NCBI GenBank assembly: GCA_905221615.1
Contig: CAJNDT010000324.1
Span: 310,001 to 374,000, forward strand
Direction of reading: 5' to 3'
DNA length: 64,000 nucleotides
DNA from: Symbiodinium sp. CCMP2592
Lineage: Eukaryota > Sar > Dinophyceae > Suessiales > Symbiodiniaceae
In this document: positions 32,078 through 42,284 of the stretch, piece after piece
Layout: each line of letters begins with the position of its first letter
Numbering within the stretch: position 1 is the stretch's first letter
The notes under the pieces: generated by a model
Seen by the model: only the letters and a program-made list of their open reading frames with translations
The model's database searches: none
Told to the model about the DNA's origin: nothing
Made by a program: the position numbers and the translations under genes

Positions 32078-32406
32078 AGGGTTGAGGCTTTTGGGTTTCG
32101 CAATTAGGAGCTTGATGCTCGGACTTCGATACTTTGCCCGAGGAAACCCGCACGTCGCGCAGCCTCGGGTCCCCCGCGGAGCTGCTTTGGCAGCTGGTCT
32201 GGTGAGTCCGTCTCCAAAAGCAGGTGGTCCTGAACTAACTCCCAGTTTGGGGTTTAACCCTAAACCCTCTATAACACCTAAACCCTCAACGCAAAGAGGG
32301 GTTTGGGGCGTCAGGCTTTCTATTGGGCTTAGGGGTTTTACAGGGTCTTGCGGAGTGCTATTGGGTGTTCTAGTTTTTGGGGTTTGAGGTTGCGAGGCCA
32401 TTAGCC

Positions 32407-32516
32407 TTGGCTGACTTCTGAACGCCTCCTAAAAGTTAAACTTTTCGCCTCCTCAATATAGGTTATATAGAAAACCAAAAAGTTAAAGTCCTAAGAGCCA
32501 ACCAGAAGAACGCCAA
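32407..32516. mobile_element. MITE-like element, family O copy 1 (full)
   Basis: TTGGCTGACTTCTGAACGCC ... GAGCCAACCAGAAGAACGCCAA, ends inverted with mismatches. The interior also holds AAAAGTTAAACTTTT and a repeat of AAAAAGTTAAAG. Confidence 0.7.
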
Positions 32517-32596
32517 CAAACCCTTTAGGCTTAAGCTTCGACTTTCTTTGAAGGTCCAGGTACCGAACGCCCCAAATACCACCCCAAAAAACTCTA

Positions 32597-32696
32597 CTTG
32601 GAAGGGCAGGAGACTTAGTAAGTAGGTTATAAGTAGGGTTATAATTGGGGTAACTCCATTTATAACTCTACTTATAACCTACTTACTAAGTCCCCT
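32597..32696. mobile_element. MITE-like palindrome, family A copy 5
   Basis: TA then CTTGGAAGGGCAGGAGACTT ... AAGTCCCCT. The right outer arm diverges into CGGGTACTTG. The core inversion GACTTAGTAAGTAGGTTATA is intact. Confidence 0.82.
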
Positions 32697-32762
32697 TTCG
32701 GGTACTTGTGTCCTGAAGGGCTCCGTTTTAGAGGTCGGGATCCTTCTGAACCCTAAACCCTA

Positions 32763-32882
32763 CTTAGAGGATCATGGGACTTAGTAAGTAGGTTATCATT
32801 GGGGTTATATGTCCCCTATATGGGGTTATCCTAAGTGTAACCTGCTTATAACCTTACTTACTAAGTCCCATGAGCCTTCAAG
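32763..32882. mobile_element. MITE-like palindrome, family A copy 6
   Basis: A 120-bp element, CTTAGAGGATCATGGGACTT ... AAGTCCCATGAGCCTTCAAG, with TA on both flanks. Nearly identical to copy 7. Confidence 0.9.
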
Positions 32883-32975
32883 TAAAGCCCCTTCCTTTGA
32901 GGGTTCCTTTAGGGCTTCCGTTTGCTGCATCTACTGCTTGGAGCTAAGGTTGCAGAGGATCGACAGCTTGGTTGG

Positions 32976-33237
32976 GCTTTTTAGGGTTTAGGGTTTAAGG
33001 TTTGTTAGGGTTTATTAGGGTTTATTAAGGTGTATTAGGGTTTATTAAGGCTTATTAAGGTTTAAAAAGGTTTATTAGGGTTTATTAGGGTTTAGGAGGG
33101 TTTAGGGTTTAGGGTTTATTAGGGTTTATTAGGGTTTATTAAGGTTTATTTGGGTTTATTTGGGTTTATTAGGGTTTATTTTAAGGTTTATTAAGGTTTA
33201 TTAGGGCTTATTAAGGTTCATTAAGGTTTATTGAATA
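32976..33237 (+). repeat. ten-base telomere-like array, TTTATTAGGG
   Basis: About 20 units with a strict 10-bp period (TTTATTAGGG and TTTATTAAGG), with a few ordinary TTTAGGG units at the start and in the middle. The decamer is TTTAGGG with TTA inserted. Confidence 0.9.
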
Positions 33238-33239
33238 AA

Positions 33240-34475
33240 GATGGCCCTCGCCCTTGTCAGAAGGTCGGAACGGGATAATCCCAAGAAGCTAACCCATAGA
33301 AACAGTTGTGAGCTTCAGAACAAAAAGCAAGACGGTAGTCCAGGGACGTAGCAGTAGGAGGATCCTGCTTCAAGTATCCAGACTGCCACAGACAGACAGC
33401 TTGATTTGGATTTCATAACCTGCATGTCCTGACCCCGAAGCCCAAACTCCAAACGCAGTAAGCCACTAAAGCCTTCAATGCAGAAGGCCGTCGGCCACAC
33501 GCCATACCCCTGAACACAAAAAAACCCAACAACTGACCACCAAAAGCCGGAAGTTCCTCTGAAAGATGCTCGTGAATAATAAGGGCAGCATACGTACATA
33601 TCATGAGAAAACTTAAAGCAATCTTTACGGAACAGTATTGGTACTTATCCAGGCCATGCAACCCTAAACCCTTTTTGCTCGTTTTTTCACAACTTCGGAA
33701 AAATCCTGAACCCTAAACCCTAAGCCCTAAAACCCACACCGTGCAGGCCTCAGGTACAACCTTCAGTGCCGCTTGGTGCTTTCCGATGTGCAAGATCGAC
33801 CTCGTGTTTTTGGCTTTTTGGCGCGAACGAGTGGGGTGCCGGATAGGTTTCAGGGCTGAGAGATTGGGGATTAAAGTTAAGAGCTCCAAGGGTTAGGGTT
33901 AGCGTGCAAGTTTTTAGTTTCAAGGGGGTTTTAATCGGGGTGCGCTATGTATCGGATTGTGGGCTTGGGATCTAGTGTTATTAAGGGTCCTTCGATACTC
34001 TAGCGAATTTTCCAGAGGCATAATCAGAACTCTAAACACCCCATGCCATCCCAAAAGCCGAGACCATGGCGCCGAAAAAGAGAAGAAGCAGTTCAGCTTC
34101 ACGAACGCCGGCACCTTGGAGTGAGTTAGGCCTCAACCCCTACAGCCCTACCAGGATCTTCCAGAGGCCCTTTCATTGGTCACGTAATGAATGGGTATTC
34201 GGGACATAATGGAGGTAGTTGGGGGGTCTCAGTGGGTATTTGGGACATAATAGAGGGTAATTGGGGGGTCAAGGTGCACCCTAGGTCCGCCTTAGGGTTT
34301 GGGGGTGTTTAGTCCGGCACATGAGAAAGTTTTTCAAGCGTCGTTGTGTCTTCAATAAGGCTCCTCACAAGCTTTTTTGGGCTCCTTACGGGCTTTAGGG
34401 TTCCTTTAGGGTTCCGTTAGGAGTTCCAAGACAAGTTTCTTTAAGGGTTTCAACATGTCTGTTTCAACAAAACTT
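33240..34475. other. unique sequence without a supported gene
   Basis: Open frames up to 94 codons (33315-33599, minus) overlap each other and show no domain. GGGTATTYGGGACATAAT is repeated in tandem near 34190-34260. Few palindromes here. Confidence 0.45.
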
Positions 34476-34479
34476 TTAT

Positions 34480-35261
34480 CGCATACCGCAGTACATCGCT
34501 AACCGAACCGTTTGTATCTCTGATTCTGTGGCCATGTACCGAACCGATTGAACCGGTCCGTCCCGCAGATCGCAACATCCCACCACCAGCCACACCAACC
34601 GCACCACCGTCGCCAACCAGCCACCCACCTCACCCTCCAACCACTCACACACCAGCAACCAGCCAACACCCCTCCAGCTACCCTCCAGCCTCCAGCCACC
34701 AGCCTTCCACCCCCTCCGGCCACCACAGCCGACCTGCCTCGTGGAAACAGCGGGTGTGGCACGTGGCTGGAGTGGCTCGAGGCGGTAACTGGAGCCAGAT
34801 GAGTAGACGGAGGCACGTGTCCCTCGCTTCCGGCAAATGCCAACCCCCAAACCAGGAGACCCCCCAGTTTGCAAACCCCCGGCCGCAAACCCCTTCCCGG
34901 CAAGCCCCCAGTTTGCAAACCCAAGTGTCCCCTCCTCTCCCTCACCCCGCAAAGCCGGGAAACCTTTCCGGGACACCCCTGCGCCCAAATTCCCAAAAAC
35001 CCCAGTTTGCAAACTCGCTGGAGATGGCTGTGGAAGCGGGTGGCTGGGGCTGGATGGCTGGAGGCAAGTGGCTGGAAGCAGGTGCTGGCTGGAGGCAGGT
35101 GGCTGGAGGTTGGTGGCTGGAGGGTGCTGCAGGGTGGGGCTGGAGGAGAGGGCGGCTGCCTGCAAAGCAGGTGGTGGCTGGAGGGTGGCTGGAGAGGTGA
35201 TGGTTGGAGATCCGGTACGATGTATCGCTACCGAACCGAACCGAGACTCCGCAACACTGGC

Positions 35262-35293
<32 letters not shown>

Positions 35294-35345
35294 GCTAAAC
35301 ACCGCATACGTATCGGTATCGATTGAACCGCCCGATTACAACCAT
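34480..35345. repeat. composite repeat: inverted CCAGCCACC / GGTGGCTGG minisatellites
   Basis: A C-rich arm (about 34605-34720, CCAGCCACC words) is inverted relative to a G-rich arm (35033-35200, GGCTGGAGG words). Between them CAGTTTGCAAACCC occurs three times (about 34865, 34909 and 35004). TACCGAACCGATTGAACCG at 34536 is echoed at 35311-35330. A (CA)15 tract lies at 35262-35292. Open frames of 148-270 codons on both strands are low-complexity and not called. Confidence 0.7.
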
Positions 35346-35604
35346 GTTCAATGGCGTTGTGCAACAAACTGAGTGAAGTTCAATATCCTGCGGTGGGCTA
35401 AGGACTGAATGTATCTGCCAGAGACCATGTATTCTGCAAACCAGACCGCTTTCGCGCTCCTACGAATGCTTCAGAAATAGCAACCCTTACGAATCTGGAC
35501 ATCCGGCCTTTTGCTGGTAGGAAGCTCGCCTCACCAAGTAATCGCACGGAACTACCTCCTTCATGGTCGCCAATAAACGCCGGAAAGCTGCTTTCAACCA
35601 ATGG
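35346..35604. other. unique DNA 3' of the transposase relic
   Basis: A 67-codon minus frame (35398-35601) follows directly after the relic and could be part of the same old element, but it shows no recognisable motif. Confidence 0.35.
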
Positions 35605-36156
35605 CTAGAGGCAACATCTGCTCCTCGGAGTCACTGAGTCGCCAGTGTTAATACATAATTCTTGCGCGAAGGCATTCTGACATAGTGCTGGCGCAAAAAT
35701 TGCCGAACCCTGGCAAGCAAGGCCTTCCACAGGATTGGTTCCCAAACCTTCTGCATTGACCTTCTGCTTCTTACTATGGTTGACCTTCTCGTATTTGTAT
35801 CCTGCCTTGCTGAGCCCGTTATAGCCACGCCATTTGTCTGTGACAACGGTAGTGCCAGGCCGGACAATGCTGCGGACCAAAGTCGTCAATGTCCAGCTCG
35901 ACCTGTTCCGCACGAGCCGTAGAACCACTCGACCTGTATCGTTCCTAGTTTCACGATCCACTTCCGCAATGCCGACCACCAACATGCGCATGGGGCGTGT
36001 TGTACGGCCCCGAAGTTGCTTGGACGGTTTACCTTTGGCTCGGAAACACTCATCCACACAACAAATGTGTCGATGGCTGCCCAACAGCTGGGTGTTCTGC
36101 TTCTGCGAAAAGGCAACGAGGTGGCCGCAGCCTTTAAAAAAACCCAAGCGGATCAC
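35605..36156 (-). pseudogene. Merlin / IS1016-type (IS1595-like) DDE transposase relic, frameshifted
   Basis: The 183-codon frame matches the layout of ISXO2-like transposase domains, which cut and join DNA by a DDE triad. A first Asp lies in CVDECF (residue 35), a second in VVTDKWRGY (residue 107), followed by GYKYEKVNHS, and Glu in NPVEG (residue 144), 36 residues after the second Asp. After NPVEGL the family-like tail (ARVRQFLRQHYV, then PSRKNY) lies in the next frame, overlapping at 35631-35867. A one-base shift near 35715-35730 therefore breaks the gene. The zinc-binding N-terminal part usual for the family is absent. No terminal repeats of its own were identified. Family assignment is from motif spacing, not a search. 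Confidence 0.75.
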
Positions 36157-36748
36157 TCTAGCTCCTCGGCCGCAGGATGTACCTCAAACTATCCTAATAA
36201 AGAAACATTGTAAGGAACCTAAAGAAAATAGGTGTTGGTAGTTCAAGGGTTGGGTTTAGGAATGAAGCCCTGCTAAACCCTCACTGAGGCCCTCACTGCA
36301 TTGAGCCAACCCTGCAAGACGTGCTTCAAGTTTCATGAAGGTCCTATGAAACCCTAGAAGACGCTGCAAAACCTTGAGCCCCCCTCCCTCCCCTTCTCTG
36401 CACGTTCGGGATCGGGCCATTTCAGGGCTCCCGCAGTAGGAATGTAACCTGAAGGTGTCGGGCTTATGGGTGGTTGGGTTTAGGGTTTAGAGTTAAGGGC
36501 ATAGGGCTTTGGAGCTTTAGTGCTTCTTGGAGCACTTTTTTCTTGGAAGAGCTTCACAGGCCCTTAGAAGAACTGTCTAGCGAAGGAGTTTAGGGTTTAG
36601 GGGTAGGTTAGGGTTTAGGGTTGTGAGCTGAAGTTTTTGATATCAGGGTATTCGGATGCTGATCTGGTGCTTGAGGGGTTTTAGGTCTGAAGAGTGTGGC
36701 AGAAACCCCCTCAAAGTTATCCAAGGTTTCAAGGGTCCTCAAGGCCTA

Positions 36749-36856
36749 CTTGAAGGTTCATGGGTAGTTATAAGTGGGATGATAAGTTCCCCAATATGGG
36801 TTATAAGTATAGTTACCCTACTACTTATAACTTATAACTGCTCGTGAAACCCCAAG
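36749..36856. mobile_element. MITE-like palindrome, family B copy 5
   Basis: A 108-bp element, CTTGAAGGTTCATGGGTAGT ... CTGCTCGTGAAACCCCAAG, bounded by TA on both sides. A solo right arm (CTATGAACCTCTAAG then TA) sits at 36894-36917. Confidence 0.83.
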
Positions 36857-37040
36857 TAGGCTCTAAAACCCTATAACCCTTGTAGAATCCCTACAACTAC
36901 CTATGAACCTCTAAGTAGGGGTAGCCAGAATGTGCAACGAGCTGTTTTGCATGCATTGGACTGAGCTAGTCGTGCCTGTGTCTGGCAAAGCACTGTGGCG
37001 AAGGGTAGGTCGAAATTAGCGTCCCTTGTAGCCGAATATA

Positions 37041-37133
37041 GGGACCTTAATAATTAGAATAGGGTTTGGGGCCCGGTAGACTATAAATATATTAAGGAAC
37101 CCCCAAAATAGTATTGGTAATTATTTCGGCCCC
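37041..37133. mobile_element. MITE-like palindrome, family G copy 3
   Basis: GGGACCTTAATAATTAGAAT ... GGTAATTATTTCGGCCCC, with TA on each side. Confidence 0.8.
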
Positions 37134-37883
37134 TAGCCTACTTATGCGCTTCCCGACTCGACTGTGCTCGTCTTGTGAATTCTGGGATCGGGTTCGGGTT
37201 TAGGGTTTAGGGTTTGGGGTCCAGAGTTTACGCATTCCGGTTTCAGGTCTCGAGTGTAGGAATTTGGGCCTTGTGCTCAGGATTTGCCGGCCATGTAAGG
37301 ACCACGCTTTACAGGGATATGCCAATTTCGAACGACCCCTTGTGAGGATCCTTCGTTCACCAAATTTTGGCGTCTTGACAAAATGCTTTGGAAGTCTCCA
37401 CGGTCAAAGCGCCGGCACGGAAAGCAAAACACCCAGTGAAGGCAACTGATCAAAGACCTGACTGGCAGTGTATTTACACCCCATCATGCAACACCATGCA
37501 ACTGCCAAGCCCTTTCACAAGTCAAACCTCGGGAATGGACGTGTCCCTTACATTCGGACATGAGAAACGATGGGGTTGTCTACGTAAGAACATCCTAGTA
37601 GGGCCTGGGTCGCGAGGGCGACAGGGCATATGAAGTTTAGACTACGCCTTAAAACCCCTAAACAGAAAACCATCCTAGACCTTAAACCAAACGCGAAACT
37701 CGAAACCTTCTACTTTCGTCTAAGCTGTAGAAGCCCTAAACCCTAAAACTTGAGCCCTAAACTCTAAGCTTTATACTGAGCCATTGAGTCTATGCTGGCA
37801 TGGCCGGGGACCTAAGAAAAGTCTGCACCTTCAACCCGAAAGCCGCGATGCCTCAGGGCAAAGATCCGGAATCCCGGAACATA

Positions 37884-37985
37884 CGGTTGATGACATAAAT
37901 CCTGCATTACCTTAAAGACCCTAATCTATGGGAATTATGGTAATATTCCTTATTGTGGGTAATGCAGGATTTATATCATCAGCCG
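37884..37985 (+). mobile_element. MITE-like palindrome, family C copy 4
   Basis: A 102-bp element, CGGTTGATGACATAAATCCT ... AGGATTTATATCATCAGCCG, flanked by TA on both sides. The reference copy for this family. Confidence 0.9.
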
Positions 37986-38371
37986 TAGGGGTTTAGAGTT
38001 TAGGGCAGGGGTTTTGAGTTTAGGATTTAGGGTTTAGGACAGCAGGGGTTGTCGCAAATACTTAGAATAGAAAACGGCTGGGGTTAATTACAGCCGAACT
38101 GCGCGCAGACTCTGCGGGGATATGGTCTGTATCTATTCAGAGATCCGACCTGTATCTCCGCCCCAAGACCCTACTTACATATTCAAACCCTAAACCCTAA
38201 TTAAACCCTAAACCCTGAACTCTAATTAAACCCTAAGCCCTAAACCCTCCATTGTAAACCGGTGAACCCCGAACAGTAAAGCCGCTGGCACCCTTAACAG
38301 TAGCCGTAGTTTTCGAGCACTACTCTGCATGCTTGGCTGCGCTGAGCTCCTTCATCAGGGCTTACATGCAC

Positions 38372-38459
38372 CTTAAGCCGGAATAACCTACCTGTCCAAG
38401 GACTCAAGAAAAGGAAATCATAATAAGGAACCCTAAACAGGTAGGTTATTCCGGCTTAG
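38372..38459. mobile_element. MITE-like palindrome, family I copy 2
   Basis: CTTAAGCCGGAATAACCTAC ... GTAGGTTATTCCGGCTTAG, 88 bp as in copy 1. Confidence 0.87.
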
Positions 38460-38462
38460 GGT

Positions 38463-38607
38463 AATGTAGGAGTCTTAACTATTACTAATACGAGTTGGGG
38501 GGTTCCATACTACTGTTTAAATAATAACATACGAGTTGGGGGTTCCATACTGTAGTTATCATATTATTTACCCCAAAAACCTGTTCTAACTATTAAGGCC
38601 CTGATTA
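38463..38607. mobile_element. family G-like element with internal duplication
   Basis: TAACTATTACTAATACGAGT ... CCTGTTCTAACTATTAAGGCCC. The phrase ACGAGTTGGGGGTTCCATAC occurs twice in tandem (about 38487 and 38533), which lengthens the element. Confidence 0.6.
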
Positions 38608-38717
38608 GGGTTTAGGCTTTAGTTTCTGGGTTCCAGATGCAACTTTAGACCGAAACACTGTAAGGCCAAGGCCTAGGCTAATAGGGTAAGGGCTTAAATT
38701 TATTTTCTGCATACAGT

Positions 38718-38845
38718 TCATTATAGAATAGAATAGACTAGAATAGACTAGAATAGAATTGACTAGAACAGAATAAAAACAGAATAAAACAGAATAAAAC
38801 AGACTAGCCTAGAACATAATAGACCAGACAAGACTAGACTAGAAT
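38718..38845. repeat. AGAATAGACT-type degenerate short tandem repeat
   Basis: Five- and ten-base units AGAAT, AGACT and AGAAC in irregular order. Confidence 0.85.
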
Positions 38846-38909
38846 ATATACATGTATACTTACCGAATGGGGGCAGCACCCAACTCCCAAACTTCAATAC
38901 TTGTTATAA

Positions 38910-39037
38910 TCCAAGGGTAAAAGGAGGGACCCTTAATAAGGACCCCTAGGTATATACCCTTAATATAGCCATGAAATACCCATTATATAGCCCATTATGG
39001 GGTAGGGGTCCCCATTAAGGGTCCCTCCTTTTCCCCT
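38910..39037. mobile_element. MITE-like palindrome, family H copy 3 with 9-bp target duplication
   Basis: Ends CCAAGGGTAAAAGGAGGGAC and GTCCCTCCTTTTCCCCT are inverted. It is flanked by the perfect direct repeat TTGTTATAA at 38901-38909 and 39038-39046. A 9-bp duplication suits Mutator-like or Merlin-like elements. Confidence 0.88.
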
Positions 39038-39122
39038 TTGTTATAAGGCCTGGGTATTCTTTAGCCGGGCCATAGCTTCGGCGGAGATCGGTTCATGCTT
39101 TACTAGGAGGTGCTATTTCAAA

Positions 39123-39305
39123 GCCTTTGAAAAACAGGGTTTAGGATTTAGGGTTTCGGGGTTCAGGGGTTCAGGGTTTAGGGGTTCTGGGGCTCTAGGG
39201 TTCTGGGGCTCTAGGGTTCTAGGGCGCCTTTGACAATATTAGTAGGTAAGATCCTCTAAAGACCGATAAGAGCAAGTATAAACTGTCCCAAAGCCCTACC
39301 CAGTT
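39123..39305. mobile_element. family T copy 2 interrupted by 95 bp of telomere-like DNA
   Basis: Matches T copy 1 on both sides, but GCCTTTGA occurs twice (39123-39130 and 39226-39233). The 95 bp between them consist of TTTAGGG-like words (GGGTTTAGGATTTAGGG, then GGCTCTAGGGTTCT repeats). Copy 1 has a single GCCTTTGA followed by AATATATTAGTAAATAAG, so it acts as the empty site. Confidence 0.82.
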
Positions 39306-39447
39306 TACAGTGGGAGCTCGAGATTCTCTTGATAAGTCTTGCTGACTTCTATAGAGGGGGGAAGTTCCTTTACCTAGGGTGTATTAGGGCCGCTGCTGAA
39401 ACCGGAAGAAATGCGCGCGTGTAGGGTTGTAAGTGGGGCAACCATAC

Positions 39448-39511
39448 TTGGCTGACTTCTGAACAAAACCAAAAAGTTAAAGTCCTAAGAGCCAACCAGA
39501 AGAACGCCAAG
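39448..39511. mobile_element. family O copy 2 (deletion derivative)
   Basis: TTGGCTGACTTCTGAAC joins directly to AAAACCAAAAAGTTAAAG, missing about 46 bp of copy 1. The right half is otherwise identical. Confidence 0.72.
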
Positions 39512-39894
39512 TGGAATCCTCACATCCCCACCCTGTTGATCCAGCCATTAAAGTCCAACCCTGAGGCCTAAACCTGCACACACTCCGTGCACGGCGCAAG
39601 AGCCCCTTCATTCACGTTTATAGGCTTGTGCAGCTTGTGCATCGGCAAGCCTTGCACATCTTTCAAACCGCGGCGCTGGGGAGTCCCGTCAGTAAACCCT
39701 AGACCCAGTAAGTAGACCCTACACTTAAAATTATACCCAACCCCCTACTGTTGAGATGAGGATCCGAGTCTCAGCGCGCAAGGCCCCGAAGCGTCGCCAG
39801 CATCCAAACTTTGCGATATCGGGAAAGGCAGCACCCGACCAGCATGCTTAAACCTTACCGGGCTTTCAGGCACAAGCTTGAAAGGCTGGTGTGT

Positions 39895-39995
39895 GGGTAG
39901 TTGTCAAAATTATGGTGCCTTTTTGGGTCCTTATTATACTACGGCACCTATTATTTAAGGTACCCAAAAGTGGACCTTCATTTTGACAACCACCC
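39895..39995. mobile_element. MITE-like palindrome, family E copy 2
   Basis: A 101-bp element, GGGTAGTTGTCAAAATTATG ... CATTTTGACAACCACCC, flanked by GTGT on both sides (39891-39894 and 39996-39999). Confidence 0.9.
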
Positions 39996-40380
39996 GTGTA
40001 GGGAGTGTAGAACCCAGGGTTCAGTCGTTCAGTCAACTTTCATGGAGAGGTAGCGGACTCTGGATACCCCAAAGGGTCCTAGGTACTGGGTTGAGGATTA
40101 CCAGAGTTTACGAAGGTTGGTTCGGGTTGCAGAGACCTTCAACTTCCAATGCCTGCTTGTTCAGTCTCCTGGGGGACTGAAGCTTAACTTATAGGATCCT
40201 TAAGGGAGGGTGGTTCAAGGGGGGAGGGTATAAGGAATCCTTAGGGGACTGTAAGGGAACCTTAGGGAGTACTCGGGAGAATTGGGGATCACTAGGCTAT
40301 ATACCCCCCTTGGAGCCCCCTCCCTTAAGGATACTATAATTAACCCTTCGGAGTCTGCTACTGCTAGGGTCAGACACCAA

Positions 40381-40468
40381 GGCCCCAAAGTAATTCCTTT
40401 TTGGGGTTCATACATAGAATCCTATGAGGTATTCCCAACAAGGAACTACTTTGGGGCCTATGGGTTGA
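40381..40468. mobile_element. MITE-like palindrome, family R copy 1
   Basis: GGCCCCAAAGTAATTCCTTT ... GGAACTACTTTGGGGCC. A 164-codon plus frame (40282-40776) runs through it and ends at a stop in the next family A element. Confidence 0.77.
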
Positions 40469-40740
40469 CACCAGGGATTACTACAGTAATTACCCCAAAA
40501 GGTCAAAGGTTACCTATTCTACTACCAGAACTAAAACCGACACCCTCAATGATGTTAGGGTGGCAGGAAAGGTTGAGGAGTTTCAAAACCGTGGAAGTGC
40601 CAGGAGGCATACAGCAAATTCCCAAAGCGTCCCATGTACCTCTAGGATGGACTGCACGGTTCCCATATTCGGACTTACTATTACGATTTGGGGAAATAAA
40701 TATCCCCCATAACAGTACCTCGGCCCTCTGGGATTACTTA

Positions 40741-40860
40741 CTTAGAGGATCATGGGACTTAGTAAGTAGGTCATAATTGGGGCTATAAGTCCCCTTAGTG
40801 GGGTTATCCTAATTGTAACCTACTTATAACCTTACTTACTAAGTCCCATGAGCCTGCAAG
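40741..40860. mobile_element. MITE-like palindrome, family A copy 7
   Basis: A 120-bp element, CTTAGAGGATCATGGGACTT ... AAGTCCCATGAGCCTGCAAG, with TA on both flanks. Confidence 0.9.
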
Positions 40861-40960
40861 TATATTCAACCAATAACACGCTACAGTAGAAGGGCTGGGG
40901 GTTCTAGGGCCTGAAAATGTTGTGAAGATTCGGCACCGACTCTTCATGCATGCGAATGCA

Positions 40961-41073
40961 AGGGCCTTTATAATTACAATAGGGTTTTGGGGCCAATTAT
41001 ACTATAACTATATATAATAAGGACCCCCCCCAGAAAAAAAAAAAAAAAAGTATCGGTAATTATTTCGGCCCCC
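40961..41073. mobile_element. MITE-like palindrome, family G copy 4 with an internal poly-A run
   Basis: AGGGCCTTTATAATTACAAT ... CGGTAATTATTTCGGCCCCC. A run of A (about 41033-41049) sits where other copies have CCCAAAATAGTAT. Confidence 0.78.
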
Positions 41074-42284
41074 ATATTAAGCTACCCCTCCCCTGACAAA
41101 TGCTTGGCTTCCGCTAAAGAGTTCAACCAAAGCCAAGAGAACACCAACAAAAGCTTCAACCCAGGAGCCTGACCCTCAACCCTAACCAAACACCAACCAC
41201 ACACAGTATAGGGGCCCAAAATTAAAACAAATTGGAAGAGGGTTCCGCGCTCCTTGATAAGATAACTATAATATGGAACCCTAAGGAATAATCCATAATA
41301 TGGAACAATAAGGAATGATCTTGGTACGTATTTTGGCTTCTATATTACTGGCTCCAGTTCTGAAGCGGCATAGGCAGACCTCGGGGGATCCGTGGTGGTG
41401 GTATACCGGAAACCTTCTTTGAGTTGCATTGTGCAGATTTGAAATCTACATTTTATACTCCCAACATTACTAGTTAACTTTATCAGTACTATTCATGTCC
41501 TATAAACTCAATGTTCACTTCTTGAAGTAACCCGGGGAAGACTTGTTTTTCATAATTGGTTCCCTTTAAGTAACAGGTCCGATAAAAGTACTAAAGTATG
41601 GTACTCCAAAGCCCAGTGGTAACCCCTGTGAACCCTCAGCACCCTATCAAAAGTCTAGATCTTGAACCCTAAGCGGCCGGCATGTTGAATGTGCCTTTCC
41701 CGAGTTGCCTGCTCCCTGCTCGCCACACAGCAATCCTTTAAAGGGTTTCCCACTTGGGAACTAAAGGTTAACCGTCGGGGGTATATTGGGATTATGGTAC
41801 GCCACAAAAGTCAAAGGTTACCTCATTACTCGATTACAAAGAGCCCCTTATAGAACCCCTATAGAGCCCTGTTGAGGGCTCAGGGTTTGGAGCCAGTCCG
41901 GGCTCACCTCAGGGGTGTGCGTCCAGTAGTTATGTGGCTTTTGGGCTTTTGGGTTTGAGGGTTTGGAGCTTTAGGGTTTTGTGTTCTAAGCTGCTCGCTC
42001 TAAACCCTAAACCCTGCAGCTTCATCTAAAACTGCCGAAACTAATAACGAGTCACTCCACTGTTTGAGGTTTGAGGGGCTGTATGGGTTTAGTGTGACTT
42101 TGACTGGGGTTTAAACGGGTTCTGGGAATCCAAGACAGATGATGAGACCTGTGTCCTACAAACCTCCCAATCGATCGTGCTCCGCACCCTGAAGCCTAAA
42201 CCCTTCACGAAGGGCGTGAATCTGACAAGTCAATCTCCCCAAGCTGTAATCAAAATTGCCTAGTTCAGCCATAAACATATATGG
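41074..42284. other. intergenic, one dispersed repeat
   Basis: Holds repeat S copy 2 at 41756-41836 (AACTAAAGGTTAACCG ... GTCAAAGGTTACC). AAGGAATGATC-like words recur near 41280-41320. No supported gene. Confidence 0.5.

Noticed and set aside
31772-32401. 209-codon minus-strand frame
   Set aside because: It crosses a complete family J palindrome and telomere-like words. No domain is visible, so it is probably chance.
34190-34275. possible promoter or regulatory repeat GGGTATTYGGGACATAAT
   Set aside because: Two or three local copies only, with no gene beside them.
34476-35372. 270-, 165-, 148-, 153- and 167-codon frames
   Set aside because: Open on both strands at once, low-complexity and built from inverted minisatellites. 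Not supported as genes without transcript evidence.
40282-40776. 164-codon plus-strand frame
   Set aside because: Runs through family R, a repeat S piece and into family A. No part looks like a conserved protein.
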